From contig NZ_JANTOO010000020.1 of assembly GCF_024753545.1 (NCBI RefSeq), positions 62,001 through 126,000 of the forward strand: a stretch of DNA of 64,000 nt, read 5' to 3'. The translations under genes were made by a program, and so were the position numbers. The notes beneath the pieces were generated by a model that was not told the origin of the DNA, searched no databases, and saw only the letters and a list, made by a program, of their open reading frames with translations. The DNA is from Lysinibacillus pinottii (lineage in GTDB: Bacteria > Bacillota > Bacilli > Bacillales_A > Planococcaceae). Positions 42,324-50,483 of this stretch are shown here, piece by piece. Each line of letters begins with the position of its first letter. Position 1 is the stretch's first letter.

Positions 42324-43007
42324 TTGCAGAATTTCACTACAAATAAGCTCACATTTTGGGTACTATGCTTCTTTTTACTCGTTTTTGTGGAGCTTACTAT
42401 TTTTAATAATGGTGGCGCCTTTTGTTTATTGATTGGGGCCGTACTGCTTTATTTAAGCTTTTCTAAAAAAGTTCGCTTTTTTAAATGGACCGGCATATTC
42501 TTCATCGCGATTGCATTATTCACAATGTGGAGCCTCCGTCTATTCATTGTCATAATGCTCTTATATATGCTTTATCAATACTTACAACGAGAAAATGAAC
42601 CAAAAATAGTCGGTGCAGAGCTTTTTGAAAAACTATCTACTTCGAAAAACGACTTAATTGGCACCATCCAAGCACCAACAGAGGCATACAAATGGCAAGA
42701 TGTGCAGATTCAACGTTTAGCAGGGGATATTACAGTGGATACGACTCAAACGATTTTGCCTGCTGGCACAAGTCTAATTACGATTCGTCAAGGTATCGGT
42801 AAAGTACAAATCTATGTCCCATATGAAATACCTTTTCGTATACACTATACTACCCTATTCGGTGAGCTTACTTGCTTACATGTGGGCCCACAACGTATTT
42901 TAAATGAAAGTGTTAGCTTTTCTGATGGAAATCCAGAGGATGCAAAACGCATATTAATTATTCATGTTGCAACATGGCTTGGAGATTTGGAGGTGCTGCG
43001 TAAATGA
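42324..43007 (+). CDS. liaF: LiaF-like inhibitor of the LiaRS system
   Basis: The 227-residue protein has about four spans in the first 90 residues. A soluble C-terminal domain follows, with the repeating beta pattern GDITVDTTQTILPAGTSLITIRQGIGKVQIYVPYEI and a final WLGDLEVLR, as in LiaF/YvqF. LiaF keeps LiaS inactive in unstressed cells. The start is uncertain: TTG at 42324 (AAGGGTG six bases upstream) is chosen over GTG at 42315. It overlaps liaS by four bases. No liaG was found. Confidence 0.83.
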   Translation: MQNFTTNKLTFWVLCFFLLVFVELTIFNNGGAFCLLIGAVLLYLSFSKKVRFFKWTGIFFIAIALFTMWSLRLFIVIMLLYMLYQYLQRENEPKIVGAELFEKLSTSKNDLIGTIQAPTEAYKWQDVQIQRLAGDITVDTTQTILPAGTSLITIRQGIGKVQIYVPYEIPFRIHYTTLFGELTCLHVGPQRILNESVSFSDGNPEDAKRILIIHVATWLGDLEVLRK

Positions 43008-44044
43008 TTGCCTTTATCTCAAGATTATTTACCTTATTTTTCATTTTAATGAGCGCTACATTCGGATTGCTTGTTGCCGTATGGGGAAATCCTGATGAAA
43101 AAGCTTGGGAACCTTTATGGCGACAAAATTATAATAATTTTCCTCTTGGCGGAATTATTGTAGTCAGCCTATTTGCTCTAAGCTTCCTCTTTGCCAGTTG
43201 GATTAGTATGACTGCTCGTGCCCGAGAGGCTCAAGCAACAAAAATTGTCAAACAGTTAATTGAGCCTGATTTTGTACTTTCTAAAAAGCAAGCCCTTCCG
43301 AAACCATTAAAAAAAGCACTTATTCAAACAAGTGAATTAATAGATACACAGCGTAAAAGCCTACAGCGCTTATCCAATGAACGTGCAGAAGCTCATGACA
43401 AAATTATTCAGGAACGCATCGTTGCTGAACGTCAACGTCTGGCTAGAGAATTACATGATTCTGTGTCGCAGCAATTGTTTGCGGCCTCCATGTTGCTTTC
43501 TGCTTTAACTGAAAGTGACGAAAATGCGACTAGTTTAAAGCAAGTGGAAAAAATAGTACAACAAGCACAGCTCGAAATGCGTGCGTTACTGTTACACTTA
43601 CGCCCTGTTGCACTCCGCAATAAAACGCTTGCGCAAGGCTTAGAGGAATTAATTATTGAGCTTCAGCAAAAGGTTTACTTTCATATTGAATATGAGCTAG
43701 AAGAAATGGCATTAACGAAAGCAGAAGAAGATCACTTATTCCGCATTGCCCAGGAAGCCCTCTCTAATACACTTCGACATGCCAAAGCAAGTGAGGTTGA
43801 ATTGTTGCTTGTTGCACGAGATGACTTAGCCATTTTACGCATTCAAGATAATGGTTTGGGCTTTGATGTAGAAGCCGATAAATCCACTTCTTACGGCTTG
43901 CAAAATATTGCTGAACGTGCAGTTGAAATAGGCTGCACATACAAAATTGTGTCAGTCCCTGAAGAAGGAACGATTGTCGAAGTAAAAATTCCACTACATA
44001 AGGAGGAGGTCAATAGTAATGATACAAGTACTCATAGTGGATGA
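43004..44044 (+). CDS. liaS: Cell-envelope stress histidine kinase LiaS
   Basis: The 346-residue kinase has two spans (about 5-25 and 48-67) with a very short external loop, marking it as an intramembrane-sensing kinase. A coiled linker follows, then HisKA_3 (AERQRLARELHDSVSQQLFAAS, phosphorylated His near residue 150) and HATPase_c (AQEALSNTLRHAKA, then DNGLGFD and YGLQNIAERA). It responds to lipid II-cycle antibiotics in relatives. It overlaps liaR by 26 bases. Confidence 0.93.
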   Translation: MIAFISRLFTLFFILMSATFGLLVAVWGNPDEKAWEPLWRQNYNNFPLGGIIVVSLFALSFLFASWISMTARAREAQATKIVKQLIEPDFVLSKKQALPKPLKKALIQTSELIDTQRKSLQRLSNERAEAHDKIIQERIVAERQRLARELHDSVSQQLFAASMLLSALTESDENATSLKQVEKIVQQAQLEMRALLLHLRPVALRNKTLAQGLEELIIELQQKVYFHIEYELEEMALTKAEEDHLFRIAQEALSNTLRHAKASEVELLLVARDDLAILRIQDNGLGFDVEADKSTSYGLQNIAERAVEIGCTYKIVSVPEEGTIVEVKIPLHKEEVNSNDTSTHSG

Positions 44045-44651
44045 TCATGAAATGGTGCGTATAGGCGTTTCAGCTTACTTATCCGCACAGCCTGATATTA
44101 CAGTTGTTGGTGAGGCTGAAAACGGGCAAGAAGCAGTTGAGCGTGCTCTTGCCTTAAAGCCTGATATTATTTTAATGGATAATGTTATGCCCATTATGAC
44201 TGGTGCTGAGGCAACAGCAGAAATTTTAGCGGCATGGCCTGAGGCAAAAATCATGATGGTGACTAGCTTTTTAGATGATGACAAAGTCTACCCTGCATTA
44301 GAGGCAGGAGCAGTAAGTTATATTTTAAAAACATCTAATGCTAAACAAATTGCGGAAGCCATTCGTAAAACAATGGGTGGCGAAACGGTTTTAGAGCCAG
44401 AAGTCACATCTAAAATGATGCACCGTATGCGCAACGGCAATAATACACCTCTTTACGAGCAACTTACTGACCGTGAAATGGAAGTCCTATTATTAATGGC
44501 ACAGGGCAAAGCCAATCAGGAAATCGCCGATGAGCTATATATTGCTTTAAAAACTGTGAAAACACATGTTAGCAATATTCTAGCAAAGCTAGAAGTGCAG
44601 GATCGTACACAGGCTGTTGTCTATGCATTTCAAAATGGGCTTGCCAAATAA
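44019..44651 (+). CDS. liaR: Response regulator LiaR, NarL family
   Basis: The 210-residue regulator has a receiver domain (VLIVDDHEMVRIGV acidic pair, phosphorylated Asp in ILMDNVMPIMTG, Lys in YILKTSNAKQ). The LuxR-type helix-turn-helix is TDREMEVLLLMAQGKANQEIADELYIALKTVKTHVSNI. It probably activates its own operon. GGAGGTC precedes the ATG inside liaS. A terminator follows. Confidence 0.94.
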   Translation: MIQVLIVDDHEMVRIGVSAYLSAQPDITVVGEAENGQEAVERALALKPDIILMDNVMPIMTGAEATAEILAAWPEAKIMMVTSFLDDDKVYPALEAGAVSYILKTSNAKQIAEAIRKTMGGETVLEPEVTSKMMHRMRNGNNTPLYEQLTDREMEVLLLMAQGKANQEIADELYIALKTVKTHVSNILAKLEVQDRTQAVVYAFQNGLAK

Positions 44652-44659
44652 TTCCTACA

Positions 44660-44692
44660 TAAAAAAACTGCATAACCATATGCAGTTCAGAC
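44660..44692 (+). terminator. Terminator of the lia operon
   Basis: AACTGCATA pairs perfectly with TATGCAGTT around CCA; the hairpin is preceded by seven A but followed by only weak T content. The same palindrome recurs inverted at 45343-45364 as part of longer repeats. Confidence 0.55.
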
Positions 44693-44724
44693 TGTAGACA
44701 AACTCAATGAAATAAAGTAAAGCC

Positions 44725-44851
44725 GTTGATTTCCACTACGGGTGGACGCTTTCCGCGGGCGGGGTCGAGCTGCTTCCCTCGCTTCGCTCAGTCCAGGATC
44801 TCGTCTTTCCCGCTTTTCCCGCTGGAGTCACCGCCCTTCGTTCCCATCAAC
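44725..44851 (+). repeat. GC-rich dispersed repeat, better preserved copy
   Basis: It begins GTTGATTTCCACTACGGG, contains GGACGCTTTCCGCGGGC and CTCGCTTCGCTCAGTCC, and ends CTGGAGTCACCGCCCTTCG then CCATCAAC. The outer GTTGAT and ATCAAC are inverted. A degenerate copy is at 24126-24249. It is markedly richer in GC than its surroundings and has no open frame. Confidence 0.75.
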
Positions 44852-44914
44852 TTCTACATAAAGTGCCCCATCTATATAGGATGTTGAAAAGTAAATTTTG
44901 AGGTGCTAATACAT

Positions 44915-45212
44915 CGAAACCTTTGATTTGTGCGAAGTGTCAAGCCTTCCCAATGTACTGAAAGTAAGAATCACAAAAAACTCATTCAACGCCATACTTG
45001 GGAACTGTATGTGGAGGAAGCTGAACATTTACGCCATTCCTATGACGTCAAACAAATTTATGCAAGCGTAAAGAAACGATTGAGCATGTCTTTGCCGATG
45101 CAATGGTATGCGATGGACAACCTAGAGGTCTGAAAAATTGTCCATGCAGGCGATACTAACTCTTGCTGTCATGAATTTAAAGAAACTAGCTACTTGGACG
45201 TGGCTGGCGGCT
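44915..45212 (+). pseudogene. IS1182 family transposase C-terminal remnant
   Basis: One plus frame (44930-45133) reads QCTESKNHKKLIQRHTWELY and EEAEHLRHSYDVKQIYASVKKR. A shift then gives KETIEHVFADAM, and a further shift gives GMRWTT-stop followed by KLSMQAILTLAVMNLKKLATWTW and a stop near 45212. These are the conserved C-terminal blocks of IS1182-type DDE transposases, spread over frames with at least two frameshifts and one stop. The N-terminal two thirds are missing. It cannot be functional. Confidence 0.85.
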
Positions 45213-45282
45213 TAAAAGAGTTCTTATACTTGAAGAGTCTGTTTTATGGGATATCAAATTACCATTTTTAAACATAAAGAAA

Positions 45283-45337
45283 GTAAAAAAATGACAAAAG
45301 GAATCGAGTGTGAACTTCTCAATTCCTTTTGTCACAG
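45283..45337 (+). terminator. Hairpin at the 3' end of the IS remnant
   Basis: GACAAAAGGAATcGAG pairs with the AATTCCTTTTGTC arm across a short loop. It lies between the transposase remnant and the right inverted repeat, a usual place for an IS terminator. Confidence 0.65.
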
Positions 45338-45468
45338 TCTGAACTGCATAACCATATGCAGTTTATTTGATTTGGGATATTTTTGAAAATTATTGCCACA
45401 GATATATTTGTTAATTCCTTTAGTGATACGTCACTCAATACCTAACATTTGATTCTCACATGCTATAA

Positions 45469-45520
45469 AAAGTACCGCAACGCCCAGCGAATTGATACGC
45501 TGAGTGTTGCGGTACTTTAT
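45469..45520 (-). terminator. Terminator of tkt
   Basis: AAAGTACCGCAAC, then CAGCG, pairs with CGCTG and GTTGCGGTACTTT, a stem of about 18 bp with one mismatch, followed by T residues on the minus strand. Confidence 0.9.
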
Positions 45521-45528
45521 TAAAAATC

Positions 45529-47523
45529 TTATAGCGCTTTTACCTTCGCAACTACATTTTCTACAGTGAATCCGTATTTTTCCATTACTACTTCACCTGG
45601 AGCTGATGCGCCAAATTTATCGATTGCAAGCACATCACCATCAAAGCCAGTATATTTATGCCAGCCGAATGATGCACCCATTTCAATCGCAAGACGTTTA
45701 GTGACAGCTTTTGGTAAAACAGATTCTTTGTAGGCAGCATCTTGTTTTTCAAAGCGATCCATAGATGGCATTGAAACGACAGCTACATCCAAACCTTCAC
45801 CTTTTAATGCATTTTGAGCTTCAATTGCAAGAGATACTTCAGAGCCTGTTGCAATTAATATAGCATCCGCTACTGCTTTAGTTGCAGGAGATACTGTGTA
45901 AGCACCCTTCGTCACACCTTCACGTACTGTTTCAATAGAAGCGTTAAGAACAGGTAAGTTTTGACGAGACAATACTAATACTGTTGGCGTATTTTCTGAT
46001 GCAACGGCAAGCTCCCATGCAACAGCTGATTCATTTGCATCCGCAGGACGAACAACAGATAAATTAGGCATTGCACGTAGTGATGCAAGGTGTTCAATTG
46101 GCTCATGCGTTGGACCATCTTCGCCAACAGCAATCGAGTCATGTGTAAATACATACGTTACAGGTAGACCCATTAATGCTGACAGACGAACTGCCGGACG
46201 CACATAGTCTGAGAACACGAAGAATGTACCACCAAATACATTTAAACCACCGTGAAGTGCCATACCGTTTAAAGCAGCGCCCATTGCAAATTCACGCACA
46301 CCAAACCAGATGTTGCGACCAGCATAATCGTCCGCTGAGAAGTCGCCTGCACCCTTCATCGTTGTTTTATTAGAGCCAGCAAGGTCAGCAGAGCCACCAA
46401 AGAATGATGGAGTTTTCTTAGCAATAGCATTAATCGCATCGCCAGAAGAAGAACGTGTTGCTACAGATTTACCAGCTTCATACACTGGTAATTCCGAAGC
46501 GAAGTCTGCTGGTAATTCACCCTTCATAGCCTGTTCAAATTGAGCTGCTAATTCTGGGAATTCCTGTTTATAAGCAGTAAATTTCGCATTCCAAGCTTCT
46601 TCAGACTGTGCTCCTTGCACCTCAGCCGCAGCATTAAAAGTATCATATACTTCAGCAGGAATTTGGAAAGGCTCATGTGCCCACTCATAGGCAGCTTTTG
46701 TTAATACCACTTCATCTGTACCAAGTGGTGCACCATGAGAATCCGCTTTACCCGATTTATTTGGTGAACCAAAACCAATCACTGTTTTCACTTCAATCAA
46801 TGTTGGTTTGCCAGTTGATTTTTTAGCTTCTTCAATAGTTGCATTAATCGCATCAACATCTGTGCCATCTGCAACTTTTAAATAATTCCAGCCATAAGAT
46901 TCAAAACGTTTTTGGACGTTTTCTGAGAATGACTTTTCTAAGTCTCCATCTAAAGAAATATCATTAGAATCGTAAAGCACGATTAATTTTTCAAGTTTTA
47001 AGTGACCAGCTAATGAAATAGCCTCTGCTGCTACGCCCTCCATTAAGTCTCCATCACCACATAATGCAAATGTATAGTGGTCAACGATGTCATGACCTGG
47101 TTTATTGTAAGTAGCTGCTAAATGACGCTCTGCCATTGCCATACCTACAGTCATGGCAATACCTTGTCCTAGAGGACCAGTTGTTGCTTCCACACCTACT
47201 GTATGACCATATTCAGGATGTCCTGGTGTTAATGAATCCCATTGGCGGAAGTTTTGAATTTCTTCCATTGGTAAACCATAGCCGCCTAAATGAAGTAGGC
47301 TGTATAGAAGCATGGAACCATGACCAGCTGATAATACAAAACGATCGCGATTATACCATTTTGGGTTCGCTGGATTATGGCGTAATTGTTTTGTCCAAAG
47401 CGTATAAGCCATTGGCGCTGCCCCCATTGGTAAACCTGGGTGACCAGAATTTGCTTTTTCAATAGCATCGATTGACAAAGTTCGGATAGCATTAATTGCT
47501 AATAAATCCGCATGTTGAGTCAT
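45529..47523 (-). CDS. tkt: Transketolase
   Basis: The 664-residue thiamine-diphosphate enzyme moves two-carbon units in the pentose phosphate pathway. Landmarks are IEKANSGHPGLPMGAAPMAY at the start, the TPP motif CGDGDLMEGVAAEA ending near the DSNDISLDG segment (about 155-190), GEDGPTHEPIEHL (near 470) and the C-terminal domain SLAIEAQNAL. A TTGACT with a poor -10 lies about 25-50 bp upstream on the minus strand. Its B. subtilis neighbour ynzC is next upstream. Confidence 0.97.
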   Translation of the reverse strand: MTQHADLLAINAIRTLSIDAIEKANSGHPGLPMGAAPMAYTLWTKQLRHNPANPKWYNRDRFVLSAGHGSMLLYSLLHLGGYGLPMEEIQNFRQWDSLTPGHPEYGHTVGVEATTGPLGQGIAMTVGMAMAERHLAATYNKPGHDIVDHYTFALCGDGDLMEGVAAEAISLAGHLKLEKLIVLYDSNDISLDGDLEKSFSENVQKRFESYGWNYLKVADGTDVDAINATIEEAKKSTGKPTLIEVKTVIGFGSPNKSGKADSHGAPLGTDEVVLTKAAYEWAHEPFQIPAEVYDTFNAAAEVQGAQSEEAWNAKFTAYKQEFPELAAQFEQAMKGELPADFASELPVYEAGKSVATRSSSGDAINAIAKKTPSFFGGSADLAGSNKTTMKGAGDFSADDYAGRNIWFGVREFAMGAALNGMALHGGLNVFGGTFFVFSDYVRPAVRLSALMGLPVTYVFTHDSIAVGEDGPTHEPIEHLASLRAMPNLSVVRPADANESAVAWELAVASENTPTVLVLSRQNLPVLNASIETVREGVTKGAYTVSPATKAVADAILIATGSEVSLAIEAQNALKGEGLDVAVVSMPSMDRFEKQDAAYKESVLPKAVTKRLAIEMGASFGWHKYTGFDGDVLAIDKFGASAPGEVVMEKYGFTVENVVAKVKAL

Positions 47524-47648
47524 TATATTGTGACATCCTTTCTCGTCCTATAATTGTTCTTCTACAGTTTAGTCAACATTGCTTTAGAAAACAATGCTTT
47601 TGTTATACTATTTGTATTTTCATACATGCTTTATTAAATTGTGTCACA

Positions 47649-47882
47649 TTAATTTAGAAATTTATTTTTTTTCGCTTGTCTTACCTTCTCTGGCGTGACA
47701 TCATTTCCTTCTGCATCAACCACTTTTACGTTTTCAATCGTATCACGCATCGTTGCTCTAAATGTATCCAAGTATTCTTTACGAAGCGCTGTTCGCTCCT
47801 TTGCCTCTTCATCCGTTAGTTGACCATTTTTTGCTTTAGCAGAAAGTTCATTTATACGGTTAATTTTTTCTTTTGATAACAT
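47649..47882 (-). CDS. ynzC: DUF896 family protein YnzC
   Basis: The 77-residue charged helical protein reads LSKEKINRINELSAKAKNGQ, then TALRKEYLDTFRATMRDTIENVKVVD, the complete DUF896 signature. Small SOS-regulon associated proteins of this family have a helix-hairpin fold with unknown function. AAAGGTG precedes the ATG at 47882. In B. subtilis it lies between yneB and tkt; here an acetyltransferase and a deformylase gene separate it from yneB. Confidence 0.93.
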   Translation of the reverse strand: MLSKEKINRINELSAKAKNGQLTDEEAKERTALRKEYLDTFRATMRDTIENVKVVDAEGNDVTPEKVRQAKKNKFLN

Positions 47883-48072
47883 AGTTACACACCTTTCAGT
47901 ACCTATCTTATTGACTTCGGTATGCAAAGTATAGCACGGTTTCCCATTAAATGCAGTTATACCAACCCTTATTCAATCTGTTGAAATAAAAAAATACATG
48001 ACTTCCAGATGTTTGAAGTGTATAAGTATTATATGGAAGGAAAAATTTAACTATATATTGGAGGATATACAT

Positions 48073-48600
48073 GTGAACGTGACAACTAAGCGATTACTCA
48101 TTCGAACATTTCAAGAACAGGACTGGGAAGCTGTTTATAGCTATACTTCAGATGAAAAAGTGATGCATTATATGCCTGAAGGTGTTTTCACTGAAGATCA
48201 GGCAAAGAAATTTATTAAAGAAAATAGCAGCGACAAAGCAAAACATTTTGCTATTGTTTCAAATAATTGCAAGCAAGTGATTGGTCATATTGTTTTCCAT
48301 CCTTATTTCGGTGATCATACATATGAAATCGGTTGGGTACTAAATCCAGGTTACCAAAATCAAGGCTTTGCTTCTGAAGCTGCACATGCTGTATTAGACT
48401 ATGGATTTAATGAAAAGAAACTTCATAGAATTATTGCAACGTGTCAGCCCGAAAATATCGCTTCCTATAAAGTTATGGAAAAAATCGGAATGAGGCGTGA
48501 AGGTTTTTTTAAAAAGTGTATACCATATGGGGATGAATGGTGGGACGAATACTATTACGCAGTCTTACGTGAAGAGTGGGACAATTTGTTAGGAGGTTAG
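48073..48600 (+). CDS. GNAT acetyltransferase, RimJ/RimL-like
   Basis: The 175-residue protein opens NVTTKRLLIRTFQEQDWEAV. It has the acetyl-CoA site LNPGYQNQGFASEA (near residue 95), a CQPENIASYKVMEKIGMRREG motif (near 132) and ends YYAVLREEW. The GTG at 48073 is chosen because TTGGAGG lies eight bases upstream; the longer reading lacks a site. Substrate unknown. It is inserted, with the following deformylase, into the yneB-ynzC interval. Confidence 0.82.
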   Translation: MNVTTKRLLIRTFQEQDWEAVYSYTSDEKVMHYMPEGVFTEDQAKKFIKENSSDKAKHFAIVSNNCKQVIGHIVFHPYFGDHTYEIGWVLNPGYQNQGFASEAAHAVLDYGFNEKKLHRIIATCQPENIASYKVMEKIGMRREGFFKKCIPYGDEWWDEYYYAVLREEWDNLLGG

Positions 48601-48743
48601 AAGAACATTAAACACTAAACTACTAAGCTCGTGGAAATGGAAGAAGTTCCTGTAAATGGTATTAGGCACTTGGTCAATAATGGATGATCCGACCATACAA
48701 ATTAGCTTGAAAAAACTTCTGAATACGGAGGAGGTATTTTTCG

Positions 48744-49322
48744 ATGGCAAAATTTCATCCTGATTACATGATTACTATGAAAGATTTTGTAAAAGAACAC
48801 TCGGTCCTATTACGAAAACAAACACAAGATGTTGCCATACCAGTTCCCTTAGAGGACCGACATATATTATTTTCTATGCTTCAATATTTAAAAAACAGCC
48901 AAGATCCGATTTTAACAAAAAAGTATAAGCTACGTCCTGGTAGTGGCCTCTCTGCAAATCAAATTGGCGTAGATAAAAGAATGTTTGCTGTCCTTTTTGA
49001 AGATCATGACCAAAAACCCGAAATGATGTTCATTAACCCAAAAGTAATGAGCCATTCTTTAAATATGATCTATTTGCCTGAGGGAGAAGGGTGTCTGTCT
49101 GTTAATCGACCAGTTCACGGTTTTGTACCAAGATATGAACGAATTAAAGTAAAAGCCTATACTATTGATGGACAGGAATTTATTTTGTCTTTAAAAGGCT
49201 ATGAATCTATCGTTGTACAACATGAAATCGATCATTTAAATGGTATTATGTTTTATGATCGAATTAATAAAGATAACCCTTTTCAACTACCCCAAAATGT
49301 TATTATCGAAAGCTTGTATTAA
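48744..49322 (+). CDS. def: Peptide deformylase
   Basis: The 192-residue enzyme removes the formyl group from new polypeptides. Motif 1 is GSGLSANQIG (canonically GxGLAAPQ), motif 2 is EGCLSV with the metal Cys, motif 3 is QHEIDHLNG with the HExxH metal ligands. Catalytic residues are therefore present, though motif 1 has Ser-Ala-Asn in place of Ala-Ala-Pro. Length and insertions match type II, Gram-positive enzymes. GGAGG precedes the ATG. It may be a second, auxiliary deformylase. Confidence 0.9.
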   Translation: MAKFHPDYMITMKDFVKEHSVLLRKQTQDVAIPVPLEDRHILFSMLQYLKNSQDPILTKKYKLRPGSGLSANQIGVDKRMFAVLFEDHDQKPEMMFINPKVMSHSLNMIYLPEGEGCLSVNRPVHGFVPRYERIKVKAYTIDGQEFILSLKGYESIVVQHEIDHLNGIMFYDRINKDNPFQLPQNVIIESLY

Positions 49323-49364
49323 AAAAATTAGCAGGCTATATTATTTGCCTGCTAATTTTTCTTG
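49322..49364. terminator. Bidirectional terminator
   Basis: AAATTAGCAGGC pairs with GCCTGCTAATTT, with A and T tracts on the two sides. It serves the deformylase (plus) and yneB (minus). Confidence 0.92.
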
Positions 49365-50006
49365 ATGCTCTTGGAATCGGCGATGTACGGTTGCCTTACT
49401 TACCTCAAAGCCTAATCCTCTAAGAGTAATGGAAATTTCCTCAAAGGTAAAACCACGATTACGTAGCTTCACGATTTCATCAACAGGGAGTTCCTTCCGT
49501 TCCTGACCATGCGGATTCCCACGATTGGATAGGTTATTTTCAGGGCGATAGCCATTTTCCACAGCACGTCGCATACCTCTGCGGATTTTCGCATTATGGA
49601 TTCTACGTTGATACTCTTCTACAATTGCTAAAATCTCTAGTAGCATCGTATCCATTTCGTTTAATTGAACTGGCCCTGCATCACGCATCGAATAAACATC
49701 TGTTGCTGATTTTTGTAATAAATGCAATACTGCCATCCTGGCATTTCCACGGCCTAAACGAGTTTCATCTTGTACAAAAAGAGCTTTTACTTCCTTCTCT
49801 TTTATAAAATCAAGCATTTCAAGTAAGCCTTCGCGTTCAACATCATAACCGCTATGCTTATCTTTAAAAACACCCTTTACTTCATAGCCTTGCTCTTTAG
49901 CACAGAGCACTAATTCTTCTTGTTGGCGCTCTAACGAGGAGCTTTGCGTTTCTTTTTCAGTACTTACCCGGCAATAGACAACAGCCGTCATTTGATTATT
50001 TTTCAT
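49341..50006 (-). CDS. yneB: Serine-recombinase-like protein YneB
   Basis: The 221-residue protein has a serine resolvase catalytic domain (AVVYCRVSTEKETQSSSLERQQ with the nucleophile Ser near residue 15, then QDETRLGRG and RDAGPV). A C-terminal helix-turn-helix (FEEISITLRGLGFEVSKATVHRRF) follows. YneB sits in the SOS operon yneA-yneB-ynzC of Bacillus. Its four-base overlap with yneA means both are made from the LexA-controlled transcript. Its DNA target is unknown. Confidence 0.92.
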   Translation of the reverse strand: MKNNQMTAVVYCRVSTEKETQSSSLERQQEELVLCAKEQGYEVKGVFKDKHSGYDVEREGLLEMLDFIKEKEVKALFVQDETRLGRGNARMAVLHLLQKSATDVYSMRDAGPVQLNEMDTMLLEILAIVEEYQRRIHNAKIRRGMRRAVENGYRPENNLSNRGNPHGQERKELPVDEIVKLRNRGFTFEEISITLRGLGFEVSKATVHRRFQEHQEKLAGK

Positions 50007-50320
50007 TGTTCGTTTCTCGCAATTTCAATGGTTTTGATGGGACTGGCTTGATCACTCAAAACTGGAATGACTAGAGATTTACCCGCCACGATTTTAATAT
50101 CTGCTAACTCATTTTCTGATTTGACAAGTTTAATCCAATCTTCTTTACTCATTTTACCACGGTATTGTTCGGCTAACGACCACAAGCTATCCCCATGTTC
50201 AATTTGAATTTCAGCGTAATTAACATCCCCCGGATCAGTGATGTAAAGGTAACTTGCGAAGAGTAAACAAGCACCTAATAATATAGTGATATGTGTATTT
50301 TTCTTTAACCATTTCATCAT
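50003..50320 (-). CDS. yneA: SOS cell-division inhibitor YneA
   Basis: The 105-residue protein has one N-terminal span (ITILLGACLLFASYLYI) and a LysM domain (IQIEHGDSLWSLAEQYRG ... IVAGKSLVIPV). YneA delays septation during DNA damage. The first of two adjacent ATGs is listed; AGAGG lies five and eight bases before them. The longer reading upstream is not credible since it covers the promoter. It is divergent from lexA across a region with several SOS boxes. Confidence 0.93.
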   Translation of the reverse strand: MMKWLKKNTHITILLGACLLFASYLYITDPGDVNYAEIQIEHGDSLWSLAEQYRGKMSKEDWIKLVKSENELADIKIVAGKSLVIPVLSDQASPIKTIEIARNEQ

Positions 50321-50336
50321 TATAACCTCTTTTCTA

Positions 50337-50362
50337 GAATGTTTGTTCGGAATATATGTTCC
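50337..50362. promoter_or_regulatory. Two overlapping SOS-box-like sites near yneA
   Basis: GAAT-GTTT-GTTC (50337-50348) and GAAT-ATAT-GTTC (50350-50361) both differ from the GAAC-N4-GTTC LexA core by a single base. They lie between the yneA promoter and its start, where LexA would block transcription. Confidence 0.6.
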
Positions 50363-50363
50363 C

Positions 50364-50392
50364 ATAATAAAGCGAACAAACGTTTTTGTCAA
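50364..50392 (-). promoter_or_regulatory. yneA: yneA promoter with LexA site in the spacer
   Basis: On the minus strand TTGACA (50392-50387) and TATTAT (50369-50364) are 17 bp apart. The spacer holds the SOS box CGAAC-AAAC-GTTTT (50373-50386), so LexA would sit directly on the promoter. Confidence 0.85.
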
Positions 50393-50400
50393 ACACTTTT

Positions 50401-50440
50401 CGAACCTATGTTTGCATACGTGTTCGCATTCTGTTATACT
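50401..50440 (+). promoter_or_regulatory. lexA: lexA promoter with SOS box
   Basis: TTGCAT (50412-50417) and TATACT (50435-50440) are 17 bp apart on the plus strand. The SOS box CGAAC-CTAT-GTTTG (50401-50414) overlaps the -35, giving autoregulation. The start point would be about 35 bases before the lexA ATG. Confidence 0.85.
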
Positions 50441-50483
50441 ATCAAATAAGAAGAATGATATTAGAAAAAAGAGGTGAGCAATC

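Larger units (their letters stand above)
44667..45365. mobile_element. Decayed IS1182-type element bracketed by inverted repeats
   Basis: About 35 bp at 44667-44703 (AAACTGCATA..TATGCAGTTCAGACTGT..GACAAA) are repeated in inverted orientation at 45332-45366 with few differences. Between them lie a GC-rich dispersed repeat (44725-44851), an IS1182-like transposase remnant (about 44920-45210) and a hairpin. The segment separates liaR from tkt, breaking the tkt-sirA order known from B. subtilis. Whether the repeats are the original IS ends or a secondary product is uncertain. Confidence 0.65.

Noticed and set aside
45366..45468. Continuation of the IS element towards tkt
   Set aside because: The sequence after the right inverted repeat shows no transposase similarity and leads into the tkt terminator.
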